Shown: positions 36,070 through 44,740 of the stretch, piece by piece
Layout of the letters: each line of letters begins with the position of its first letter
How positions within the stretch are numbered: the first letter of the stretch is position 1
DNA from: Varroa destructor
Lineage: Eukaryota > Arthropoda > Arachnida > Mesostigmata > Varroidae
Direction: 5' to 3'
NCBI RefSeq assembly: GCF_002443255.2
Contig: NW_019211456.1
Span: 39,969,891-40,033,890, forward strand
DNA: 64,000 bases
Translations under genes and position numbers: made by a program
Notes under the pieces: generated by a model
What the model was told of the DNA's origin: nothing
What the model saw: the letters and a program-made list of their open reading frames with translations, nothing else
The model's database searches: none

Positions 36070-36070
36070 C
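36037..36070. repeat. (GCCT)n tetranucleotide repeat
   Basis: About 8.5 GCCT units, the reverse complement of the unit AGGC. On the minus strand it reads as repeated Ala-Gly-Arg-Gln. Confidence 0.95.
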
Positions 36071-36218
36071 TGATGGGGCTGTTTCATTATTAAAAAATAT
36101 CAAAAATATGAACGATGAAGAAACGAAAGACAGGCGAGAAAAATCAAGAAAGCTTCCGTGGCAGTTCGCCGTGGTGCCTCGTCTGCGTCCGCTGCTCGAG
36201 GCTAGACTAGACGCTCTT

Positions 36219-36237
36219 TCTCTCTCTCTCTCTCTCT
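36219..36237. repeat. (TC)n dinucleotide run
   Basis: Nine and a half TC units. Confidence 0.95.
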
Positions 36238-36375
36238 GTATACCCCAGTTGGTCGCGCAAAACGAAGCGGACACAAGGGATGAAGGGAACTCTTCCTTCA
36301 GCGCCTAAGCAATGGCTAAAGCAGGGCCAAAGGCAATGGCAGTGTACTGACGACGGTAGCTGTGTGAATGTCTGC

Positions 36376-36819
36376 CTAGCACAACCGTGCGTGGACACAC
36401 AGACAGACTCGCACCACAGCTTCGGTGCAAATCGAGATAAGCTGGCTGGCTTCGCCAGCACTACCGCTGGCGCTGCCTCGCGCAGAAAGAGCAACGACAG
36501 AGAAAGAAAACGTTGAGTGGATAGTTGATGGGGCATACGGGGAGCTTGGTGAACAGAGGGATAGCAGAAGCACTGCTGCTTCGATTCTGAAAAACGAATG
36601 CTCCCAATGGAAAGCAAAAGAAACAGAAGAAGGAAAGGCAGTCTGGACGATTGGGAAGAAGGCTGTCCACGAAAGGACGAGTGGATAGGATAACCGATTG
36701 GGAAAGTCAAGAAATGCCCTGCATCGAAGATGGCCACCGTGGCTGGCGTTTGAGGTGGCGGCCGTAATGGCTGCGCTTCCGAATGGATGGAAAGTCTCTC
36801 GAGACGTAGCGTCAGCCAT
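36376..36819 (-). CDS. 147-codon ATG frame with strong start context, doubtful
   Basis: The ATG at 36819 has A at -3 and G at +4, and the frame starts MADATSRETFHPFGSAAITA. Later parts are Ser/Phe-rich and hydrophobic. Two other frames of 87 and 176 codons (different strand or frame) overlap it, so stop density is low throughout this GC-rich block. No donor of good quality was found. The start is attractive, the rest less so. Confidence 0.17.
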   Translation of the reverse strand: MADATSRETFHPFGSAAITAATSNASHGGHLRCRAFLDFPNRLSYPLVLSWTAFFPIVQTAFPSSVSFAFHWEHSFFRIEAAVLLLSLCSPSSPYAPSTIHSTFSFSVVALSARGSASGSAGEASQLISICTEAVVRVCLCVHARLC

Positions 36820-38065
36820 TCTAAAACTTTGTGAACGTGTTTGCCGTTATTGCGGCTGCCGCCAGCGTCGATGATGTGACACCACTTTTACTCAAATTCT
36901 ACTAACTATGGTGAAATGGAAGAAGATAAGCCGTTTTGTTGAGGCTCTAGTAGGCGTTAGTATTTACACAGGATACGAAAAAAATTGCGGAAAATTCTGT
37001 ACAGAGCTAATTATGTCTTTTTTCTTAAACGTTAATGCTTCAGACGCTACGGTGATGTGGTGGCGCTTCTGTTGGCATCTGCCTTAGCTTATGTTCAGGT
37101 ACGTGATCGTTAGGTATATGAGCTTTGATAGATACGCCTAGTAGTCTGATGTCTATGCTAGGAGCCAGCCGTCTGATGGAATGTCTAACAGCGGTACCGA
37201 ACGTAGAGCTCGAAACGTAAAGGAATGGTGGTCGAGGGCTACTCGAAAACTAGGTTTTCTTCACCTGGCTTCATGTCTACTGTTTGGTTGCATTGTACAG
37301 TACAATGTGATAAGCTCAATACGTCGCTGTAGAGGTAATGGAATACAATCATAACTTAGGCAACTCGAATGTCGGTCGTGCTGATACTCATTGTTTTAAT
37401 GCGACGTCATGCAGCTAGTCGAAGATGCCACAAAGACAACTAGTGGGTTGCGTTCGATCTAAGCTTCAAGTAGAAAAAAGACAGAAAAATTAATTTTCCA
37501 TTATAGCAATGTTTAATGTAGGCCAAACCGTTAGAGCGAATATAAATGTTCCTTGCATGCTGCTTGTAATCCAATAATAGTGTTAAAAAAAAAAAAGAGA
37601 TAATAACGTAAAAAAATCTAGTAGAACCTTTTAAAAATATATTATGTTGCTCCTATGGATTTATGCGTTCCCATGTGTAGAAGACCACTGTGCAGATAGC
37701 AGTAGTGGACACGATGCTTCTAAACATGTATGACCCGTGGACGTCCTACCTCTTGTTCCGGTTTCCTTTTGCACAGCAGTCGAAGTCTCGATTTCCTTTT
37801 TTCCGGCCATTTACTAAACGACTCCTGCTGTCCCCATATCGAGGCAAAGAATCCCCACGAAGTCCCTCCCTCTGTCTCAATGTTCTTCCGTTTGTCTGCT
37901 GGGTTAGGATTGCTGGCCCGGGTTTCCGATGCTCACGGAAAGCCTCCAGGTTACCATAGGCCTTTGCCGTACGATTTAATGTTTAAGGACAATCACAACA
38001 ACGGCAATGAACCAAATACTCGGATCGTTTTCGCGACCTCGAATCGGTGGCATTAGCTTTCATTC

Positions 38066-38092
38066 TAATAATAATAATAATAATAATAATAA
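38066..38092. repeat. (TAA)9 trinucleotide repeat
   Basis: Nine TAA units, giving stops or poly-Asn/Ile. Confidence 0.95.
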
Positions 38093-38187
38093 CAGTGAAA
38101 CTGCCTATGCAGTATCCCAGTATCAGTGACTGCGCGATCCCGTCTGACTGGCTCTTGGGAAGTCTTTTTAGAAGGGAGGCTTGCCGT

Positions 38188-38198
38188 GGGGGGGGGGG
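38188..38198. repeat. G11 homopolymer
   Basis: Eleven consecutive G on the + strand. Confidence 0.95.
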
Positions 38199-39626
38199 TG
38201 TCCTTCCGCCTGGCATGTGACCGGGGTCATACAGATGGCAAAAAGACAAGCCCTATTAAACTCATTGAAGCAGCGATCGAGCTCCACCCCGAAATGTCAT
38301 AAACAAGAAATAGGAGCAGAAATTATCTCCTCGCTTTCCTGGAGCTCCGCATAATAATACTCGGCTAGTCTACGTGATTAAGCTATGCTTCTTGCAAGAG
38401 AAAAAAAACCGGTTGTAAAGACTACTTACTTGAGAAGATCGTAGCTCATATTTAAAAAGACTAGTACTTTAAAAAAGGCAGGTAGCAAACTGAAGAGGAC
38501 TTAACAATTGCGTGTAACGAACGAGTAGTGGGTAACCCGGAATACCTCAACCTACGGTCGACACTTCTGTTCTTACTGCGGAAAGTTGAAGCGTGATGTG
38601 ATTATTCGTATGAAGGTTTCGATTTTAAACATAACTGAATAGGCTGTGACGTGTTGTGCGTGACCGACCTGGGATAGTAAATTAGCGTGTAAGAAATTAC
38701 TTTCAATTAGCAACAGTTTTAAGTCGAGTCCAGGAGCTGTGCCCAAAAATAATACAATACTTGACAGACCTTAAACTATTCAGATCGTAACAGAGCTCGA
38801 TTACGTCGATGCATATATGAATGTATCCGATTCCCGTAGGTTTTGCTAGCTGTTTGCAAAAATAAGAAAAACTTTGTTTTTTCGATATAACTCTATTAGT
38901 GCTAACTTAGAAGCAGGAACAATAACGCCAGACAATGCACTCTTTACCTAGTTTACCACCTAAAAGTGTGCGCAAGAACGAACGCAAGCTAAGACATCCA
39001 TCAAACAGAACAGCTGACTATAAACTTTGATAGAGTAGTGATGGAATTACGTCATTACTTATATACGAATTCATACAACAACCCTCCTTCCGTACCAGTA
39101 TTATTGTTTAGCTGCCTCGAGTGTCTACAACTATATAATAAAATAGTTGCCGTAAGGGATATATATATCTATATATAGGCTGGTGTACATGCCTTCGATT
39201 CGTCGAGCGAAAACCCCGGTATGTTTTCACTCGCCGTTGCGGGGCACACTTAGATTGTTGGTCCGTTGAGCAGAGGAGGGCTTGAAGAGTTATCGTAGAC
39301 TCCTTTCGCCCGTTCTCCCGTTTTGAAAGAATAGAAATAGTTGGCATTGCAATTTGACTTTATTTGAGACCTGCCAGCTGCTAACAACAGCAGTGAACGG
39401 TGTTGACAATGAACGCCACGCTGCGTCGCAACCGCCACCTCCGCCCACCATAACACCACACCGCAGTAGCCTCCATTGCACCAGCTGCATTCGTTGTGCG
39501 GGCAGAGTGGCCAGCTGTACAGAGCAGAATGAACCAGGAGACCTACGCTGGATAGGGAGAGAAGAAACTGTATAAACGCGGTCAGTAGAAGACCCTAGCG
39601 ACCGAACTGCTTTAGGCTTTGAGCCT

Positions 39627-39682
39627 CGAGATAGAGAGAGCGAGGGAGACAGAAAGAAGAGAAGGGCGGGGGGGGGGGGGGG
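39627..39682. repeat. Polypurine tract ending in G15
   Basis: From about 39627 the + strand is almost purely A/G (GAGATAGAGAGAGCGAGGGA, then GACAGAAAGAAGAGAAGGG, then C and G15 at 39668-39682). Long purine tracts can form triplex (H-DNA), and G runs can stack as quadruplex. Effect unknown. Confidence 0.9.
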
Positions 39683-40101
39683 CTAGAGAATGCGAGAACG
39701 ATTGAAATGCGAAGTTTCAGACGGGGAGTGAGTGTCAATGGGAAAACAACAAAACAATGCTAATGTTTCGTGCTGTTACTCCTGCTTTTGCTCTAGGTAA
39801 GCACTTCCGTTTGTTCTACCGGAGTAGAGCGGTGATATTGTCTAGCGAGCTTTAATATTGGCTAACAATAGTCGCTAGATAGGTGCTGTAAATGTACGTA
39901 TGTGGGCACGGGGCGACATGATGGAACGGCGAAAAATTGCTACCATTGCTGTTCTTACCCCATTATTACTCTTAATGATGGCCATCCTAATCTCAACGCA
40001 ATTAATATGCATTACATACAAATATGTAACTTGTTTATTGAGTATTCCCTGTGTAGCAGAGGCTACACGAGCGTTTGCGGATTCCAACCAAAAAATTAGG
40101 T

Positions 40102-40329
40102 TTATGCGTAGCTAACACTGGACGTGGAATTCGGTCGCGTTTTTATGACAGTTGAAAAGTGACAATTCATGCGTTCCAGGTTAATGTGACAAAAATCCCG
40201 TGCCCGTTTCGCCGCCGTAAATAAGTGTGTGGATTGCGTGGAATAATATAGGGACGCTAGGATTAAACAAAAAAGGAGAAGAACAAACTTTTTTATAATG
40301 GTACGGCCGTTCGTGTAGCACAGGGCCAT
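40102..40329 (-). CDS. Candidate secreted peptide precursor, 75 aa
   Basis: A complete single-exon frame from an ATG at 40329-40327 (G at +4) to a TAA at 40104-40102. Residues 13-30 are the hydrophobic core (KKFVLLLFCLILASLYYS), with a plausible cut near residue 30. After a short spacer comes KRAR (41-44), a typical prohormone convertase site, then DFCHINLERMNCHF with Cys 47 and 56 (C-x8-C), then STVIKTRPNSTSSVSYA. Signal, spacer, basic cleavage site and a two-Cys loop is the layout of small cyclic neuropeptides. The spacing does not match the allatostatin-C type (C-x6-C) or any family I recognise. Chance remains likely. Confidence 0.25.
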   Translation of the reverse strand: MALCYTNGRTIIKKFVLLLFCLILASLYYSTQSTHLFTAAKRARDFCHINLERMNCHFSTVIKTRPNSTSSVSYA

Positions 40330-40522
40330 GCACAGGACAAATAGTCTCAAGCATACAAACGAAGATGGAAGAATTGACCGCGTAAAATGAAGCGTATACG
40401 TTTAGCGGGTTTGCTCGAGCATCTAGATGCAGACTGTCTTTCAGTGACATTATGCGTACAAAAGTGTCACAGAATTTAAAAGTTGATTCGAGATCAGAAA
40501 CGTAAATGCGGTAAGTTCGTGA

Positions 40523-40544
40523 ATATATATATATATATATATAT
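40523..40544. repeat. (AT)11 microsatellite
   Basis: Eleven AT units. On the minus strand it adds an Ile-Tyr run to a 127-codon ATG frame (40564-40181), which I do not count as coding. Confidence 0.95.
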
Positions 40545-40575
40545 TTAGATACGATGTCGGACATTTCAAACTTGG

Positions 40576-40833
40576 ATGAATTTTGGCACGCTTTTTGGCG
40601 TAATGGGCAGTGACTCCAAAGAGGGATCAGCCATTATTCGATCTCTGGACGCGCTGGACGAACTCCTCCCAAGATTAAAAATTTTCTATCGAAAAATCTG
40701 TTTTTATGCGACACTTGAAAAGTTCGAGAAAGACTATCATCATGAAGCGAGCCTAAAGATCCCCAATACGATTCAGTTAAATTTGTCAAAACTGGACGAA
40801 AAAATTTCAACATACCTTTTAATGCAGATATGA
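40576..40833 (+). CDS. 85-codon ATG frame, unrecognised
   Basis: It starts MNFGTLFGVMGSDSKEGSAI and includes SLDALDELLPRLKIFYRK, a helix-like charged stretch. Its stop lies in the first copy of a 16-bp direct repeat. It is 280 bp from the mariner relic but shows no transposase motif. No splice support. Possibly a decayed coding fragment, possibly chance. Confidence 0.15.
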   Translation: MNFGTLFGVMGSDSKEGSAIIRSLDALDELLPRLKIFYRKICFYATLEKFEKDYHHEASLKIPNTIQLNLSKLDEKISTYLLMQI

Positions 40834-40853
40834 TACATTTAATGCAGATATGA
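40818..40853. repeat. 16-bp direct repeat, period 20
   Basis: TTTAATGCAGATATGA occurs at 40818-40833 and again at 40838-40853, separated by TACA. It could be a small tandem duplication or an excision or insertion scar. Confidence 0.85.
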
Positions 40854-41114
40854 ACAGCAACTTCAGGACCAGGATTCAACTTGTCAAATAAAGCGTACTT
40901 AAGCCACATTTCAACGAGGTCATGCCAATATTGCGTGACTGCCTATTATTTGTGGGCTAAAGATGGTATATTTTAAGGTGACTGACTTATGTTGGTAATC
41001 GACAACCTAGTTACGGCGAATGGTGGTTATGTTGTATAAAAACGACCGATATAATTCGGTCTAAGGGGAACGTACGAATTTAGATGCTACGCCTTCCTTA
41101 TACGTATATTAATA

Positions 41115-41947
41115 TTAGACTGTCGAAAAAGTATTGACTGTTTTTAAGTTGAAACAGAAGCATTTCTTTTTTACAATTGTATTACTAAACCTAATATGCA
41201 CCAATTCGATAAATGACTTTTTACCATTTCTTCGATAAAATTCCGACCCCATTCTGTGAAGAAGTTGTGTAGTTTCTGAGTAAAAAATTATGACAAGTAA
41301 TTTGTTTATTGTTCCATTAAAACTAAATTAGGAACGTTAAGGTAGTTCTGCAGAGACCGAAACAGATGACTACATTTTGATGATGCAAGATACGTCCAAT
41401 TTCTATTAAAGGTCCGTTGTCAAGCAATAGCAGTTCCTTCCCTATCATGGCAAGATTATACTACATCATTTTTTTGGCGTCTGTTTGGACTACGGCACAG
41501 GTTGTGCCAAATATATTCCTGTTTGATTTTGGCATGATTGTCGTATGTGATACGCTTCTCATCACCCTTGCTCGACAGCTATAAAAACGGCTCGATTTCG
41601 TTGTTTTTTTTTTTTGTAAAATTTCGCAGATGGACATATAATAAAACTAGATAGATAGATGGTAGATGTTTATGTCATTGGCGATGTCATAGCTGCTCCC
41701 GTGTTGGTCTTACTCAACTTTTGCAATATGTTGATCAACGTTTCCGTAAACGGTTGACAACTTCGAGGAGCATCTCTCACAAGGAAATTTTCAGAACAAA
41801 AGCGTCCTTAAGCCATCTTTTTGGATACTGCAACTATACCACATATCTGTCATGGATCTGGGCTGTATTTATGTTTTTTATCATAAAAAAGTTGTAGAAT
41901 AAGGCAATTTTTTTTTGAAAATTTTACCTATTTTCCGGGCACTCTAA
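41115..41947 (-). mobile_element. Decayed mariner-type transposon (Tc1/mariner superfamily)
   Basis: The low-coordinate end starts with TTAGACTGTCGAAAAAGTAT (41115 on), preceded by TA, the mariner target. Its shape, TTAG..TG...AAAAGTA.TG, is that of mariner terminal repeats. The other end, read on the minus strand, begins TTAGAGTGCCCGGAAAATAG at 41947, a weaker match and an uncertain boundary. Between them lies a broken transposase on the minus strand. The copy is 833 bp against about 1.3 kb for an intact element, so it has lost DNA at the 5' part and before the C-terminus. The many stops and frame changes show an old, inactive copy. Confidence 0.85.
41191..41774 (-). pseudogene. Mariner transposase pseudogene
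   Basis: Read on the minus strand, landmarks of the family appear in order. DAPRSCQP (41774-41751) matches the D-x-x-RSGRP linker after the helix-turn-helix region. EIEPFL (41599-41582) lies five codons before GDEKRITYDN (41566-41537), the motif holding the first catalytic Asp. HHQN (about 41385-41373) stands where the second Asp should be, with Asp lost. SFNG follows near 41325. KKW, a stop, then KVIYRIGAY (41232-41194) is the C-terminal W.KVI...GAY signature. The third catalytic Asp region (YSPD) is deleted. The landmarks fall in several frames and stops interrupt them. The GAY ending is as in the cecropia group. Confidence 0.85.
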
Positions 41948-42322
41948 TTTGAGCTCAAATGGAGCCATCCCGATAATTTTGTCACTGCAAATCAGCTTTC
42001 AAACGGCACCAACTCCAAACCGATGCGACTTATATTATTTGACATATATGGCCTCAAGACCACCTAGCTATATATGTTATATAGCCCGATTGCCTTAATC
42101 GGTACTTTGTACAGTGGATAGAACTCCTTCCATTTAATTTAATTTAGTCGTCCCAAGAAGATCCCTGCATTTCAGGGGCCCCAGTTAATGGTCTGTCAGC
42201 TTGCTTATACAACATCATATACTTGATAGGTAGGCCCCCTATGGATTTACTATTTACAAGGGGCAACGTTTGCCGAACCAGCTTGTGGAACGGGCTACAA
42301 TAATCGGGTTTATCCGCGAAAC

Positions 42323-42379
42323 ATGGCTAATATATGGGTTACGTTACTCTCGATTATTATACTGTCCAGGGGAGACGAT
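42323..42379 (+). CDS. Candidate first coding exon, 19-aa signal peptide
   Basis: The start context is ideal (GCGAAACATGGCT: A at -3, G at +4). Nineteen codons encode MANIWVTLLSIIILSRGDD, a short n-region, a hydrophobic core and then acidic residues. The exon ends at GACGAT before a consensus GTAAGT donor, in phase 0. This is the layout of a minimal first coding exon of a secreted or membrane protein. It begins 376 bp from the mariner relic. No downstream exon was found. An alternative frame runs through the donor for 84 codons. Short length makes a chance origin possible. Confidence 0.33.
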
Positions 42380-44488
42380 GTAAGTCACTACGCGCCGACG
42401 GACCCCTTCTACGAGCAGATCAACTAAATAGTCCTATACTTTTAATTAAAAATCGTTTCTTCTATACCTACATTTACTTTGTCTGGATAAAAGTACAGGA
42501 ACACAGCGTTTTGATCCTTAAAAAATCAACTGTATGTTCGTCATTAACGCACACGGGTATACTAGGCACCGCGATACAGCCTTCTTAGGCGTTTTCAAAG
42601 ACACAAAGGTAAGAAATATTGGACGATTAATAAGCTAAACTACTAGAAATCAAATAGCCAACGCTTGGAGTCAACTTTAATGCAAGCAATACATAGCGAA
42701 AAGTTTCTCAATTATGTTTTAGACAGCGAGCCTAGGACAGGGGGCAAAACACAGCAGATTTCGGAATTAGCTACCTTCTAGAAACGCCATTGAGCTCTCT
42801 GTTAGTCTAACATTTTTCTTTATTATACGTCAGTAAACGCTCAGAATAGCTTAGATTATTTATCCCAGTATAGCCTTGTTCCGTCAAAGCAAAAGCTAAC
42901 ATGTACAAAATCAAATGCATGCGACATCATACATCGGCCTGCTTTTTTTGAAGTAACATATTGATATTATTTAGTTTACAGGGAAAACGGTAATCATCTA
43001 CGTTTTGTAGTAGTAAAAATGGTAGCACGTTTGACATTTATCAGACTCGATTGTAATGTAAATTATATGGGCATTAGAATGATTCGATGGCCATAGGTAG
43101 ACGGTAGTGGCCATCTATGTAGAAAAATACCATATGTCCTTACATCTGGCGTTACTCTGCTATCACGCAACGATGCTAGTTGTCAGCGTTAGGGGTAGGC
43201 GGCGACAACCACCACGCTTGTGACGTTCTTTGCTTGTTAGCAATCTCTGTTGGGAAATAATACGAAGGATCACCGGACAACTAATAACAGGGGCGAGATT
43301 CTGCGTCAATGGAATTAAACGAGTTTGTCCTAGCGCCCAAGTCTGAATCGAAACAGGCTTGCTACGACTGAGCGTCAGCGAAGACAAGCGGCGTATATGA
43401 GATTGCGTCCGAACGTTCCAATATCGTGCTGCGACAAGCCGGGCAATAGCCTAATAATAGCAGCAAGAGCAGTAGTAGGGTCCAAAAGTGAACCACCAAA
43501 GTGAAACAAACCTATAGCCGATCCGTTTCAGGGAATGGCACAGCAGCTGCAGAAATAGGCTAGGTGCCGAGATCGGAAAACGCGCTAACTACCTGATAGG
43601 CAAACGGCCAGACAAATAGATAGACAAGTGCGGAAGTAACGTAAAGAACAGAGACTATGATATGTCAATGTAACTAGTCTGCAGTCAAGCGGAGCGCGCA
43701 TTCAATTTGTTCCTATTTGAAAAGTTGACACTTATGCTGACTGCTATAGCAAATACTTGTTATATCGTACGTTTTTAACTAACTGACAACAATCTATAGG
43801 AGATCTTCATTAATTTTTTTTTCGTCCAGTAAGGAGCAATTACAACCAGTAGTATAATGCATACATTTTTATGTAACGTAAAAGCCTAAACGAAATTTTT
43901 GTCGACTTTGGATTATATCTTAGATGTTTTGTAAACTTTAAATCGAAAATTCCAACGGCATTATTTAGAGAAGTTCGGCTGATGAAAGAAGTTATCATAG
44001 GCTTGAATTGGGTTATCCGCGCCAGTGGACATGTCTCAATTTCTTGTGGGTTTTAGGTAACGGGTCATACGTTTCTTTAACTGAAATATTGTAAATGCTC
44101 CTTACATGATGACAAACTGCTCCATAGAAGTTCAAATTATAATTACTTGAGAAGTTGACTGAAAGGAGAGCTATCGAAGGCGAGGCCAGTCGGCGTCGGA
44201 ATGAAACTTTTCTCTATTTTCAGTTATAGAAATTTTCTATATTCTCTTAATGTCCTTTGATAGTCCAACGGCATGTCTGACAAAATCCGCAACATGAGCA
44301 CTTCTAGAGTTGATTGAAAATATAGCCAACGTAAGCAAATTTCGGGGTTCCCGTGGAAAAGGGCAGAAGTTCATTTCAGCACATACGCTGCTACTACGGA
44401 AACTCCAAAAGTACGATTTGCCAGCTCAGCTTATAGCCCCAGTTTGAGTCATTTAATGATCATAGCATAAATAGAAGCAGTTAATCGT
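42380..44488. other. No supported gene
   Basis: AT-rich sequence with frequent stops in all frames. It would be intron if the candidate exon at 42323 is real. No repeats or RNA genes seen. Confidence 0.55.
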
Positions 44489-44740
44489 ATGATCTTCTTT
44501 TTTTTTTATTGGAAAAATCCTTTTGCCAAACCGGACTTACGTTTTCTTACACGAAAACGTTACTCATATACTTATGCTGAACTGATCATTGGTACACGTT
44601 GGATCAGTAACGCACAGGTTTCAGTAGATGATGAATGCCGACGGCCGAACGGTGGAAGGCACGTATATATTTCCTTCGATTACACGAAAACTATCGACCG
44701 ATTGGCTTACGGCGGCGACGCGGACGATGCTGACTACTGA
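44489..44740 (+). CDS. 83-codon ATG frame, unrecognised
   Basis: It starts with a Phe run from a T10 tract (MIFFFFYWKNPFAKPDLRF) and ends in Asp-rich LAYGGDADDADY at a TGATGATGAT repeat. The middle (SYTYAELIIGTRWISNAQVS) looks ordinary. A second + frame at 44914-45213 (99 codons, basic) follows. No splice signals were found for either. Confidence 0.14.
   Translation: MIFFFFYWKNPFAKPDLRFLTRKRYSYTYAELIIGTRWISNAQVSVDDECRRPNGGRHVYISFDYTKTIDRLAYGGDADDADY

Larger units (their letters stand above)
34148..36375. other. AT-rich, then GC-rich with repeats; no supported gene
   Basis: AT-rich to about 35.45 kb with nothing recognisable. From 35.5 kb it is GC-rich, with GGC runs near 35780-35800, AGCCATCTAGCC-type repeats near 35870-35910 and the two repeats listed separately. 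Overlapping open frames occur on both strands. Confidence 0.5.
36820..39626. other. No supported gene
   Basis: Mostly AT-rich, with A12 at 37585-37596 and a 17-bp palindrome (CATTGTAC-A-GTACAATG) at 37291-37307. Overlapping frames at 37.7-38.1 kb have no splice support. Contains the AAT and G runs listed separately. Confidence 0.55.

Noticed and set aside
36207..36737. Longest open frame in the window (176 codons, minus strand)
   Set aside because: It opens at a GTG, overlaps two other long frames in a GC-rich, stop-poor block and includes a TC-repeat-derived Glu/Arg run at its end.
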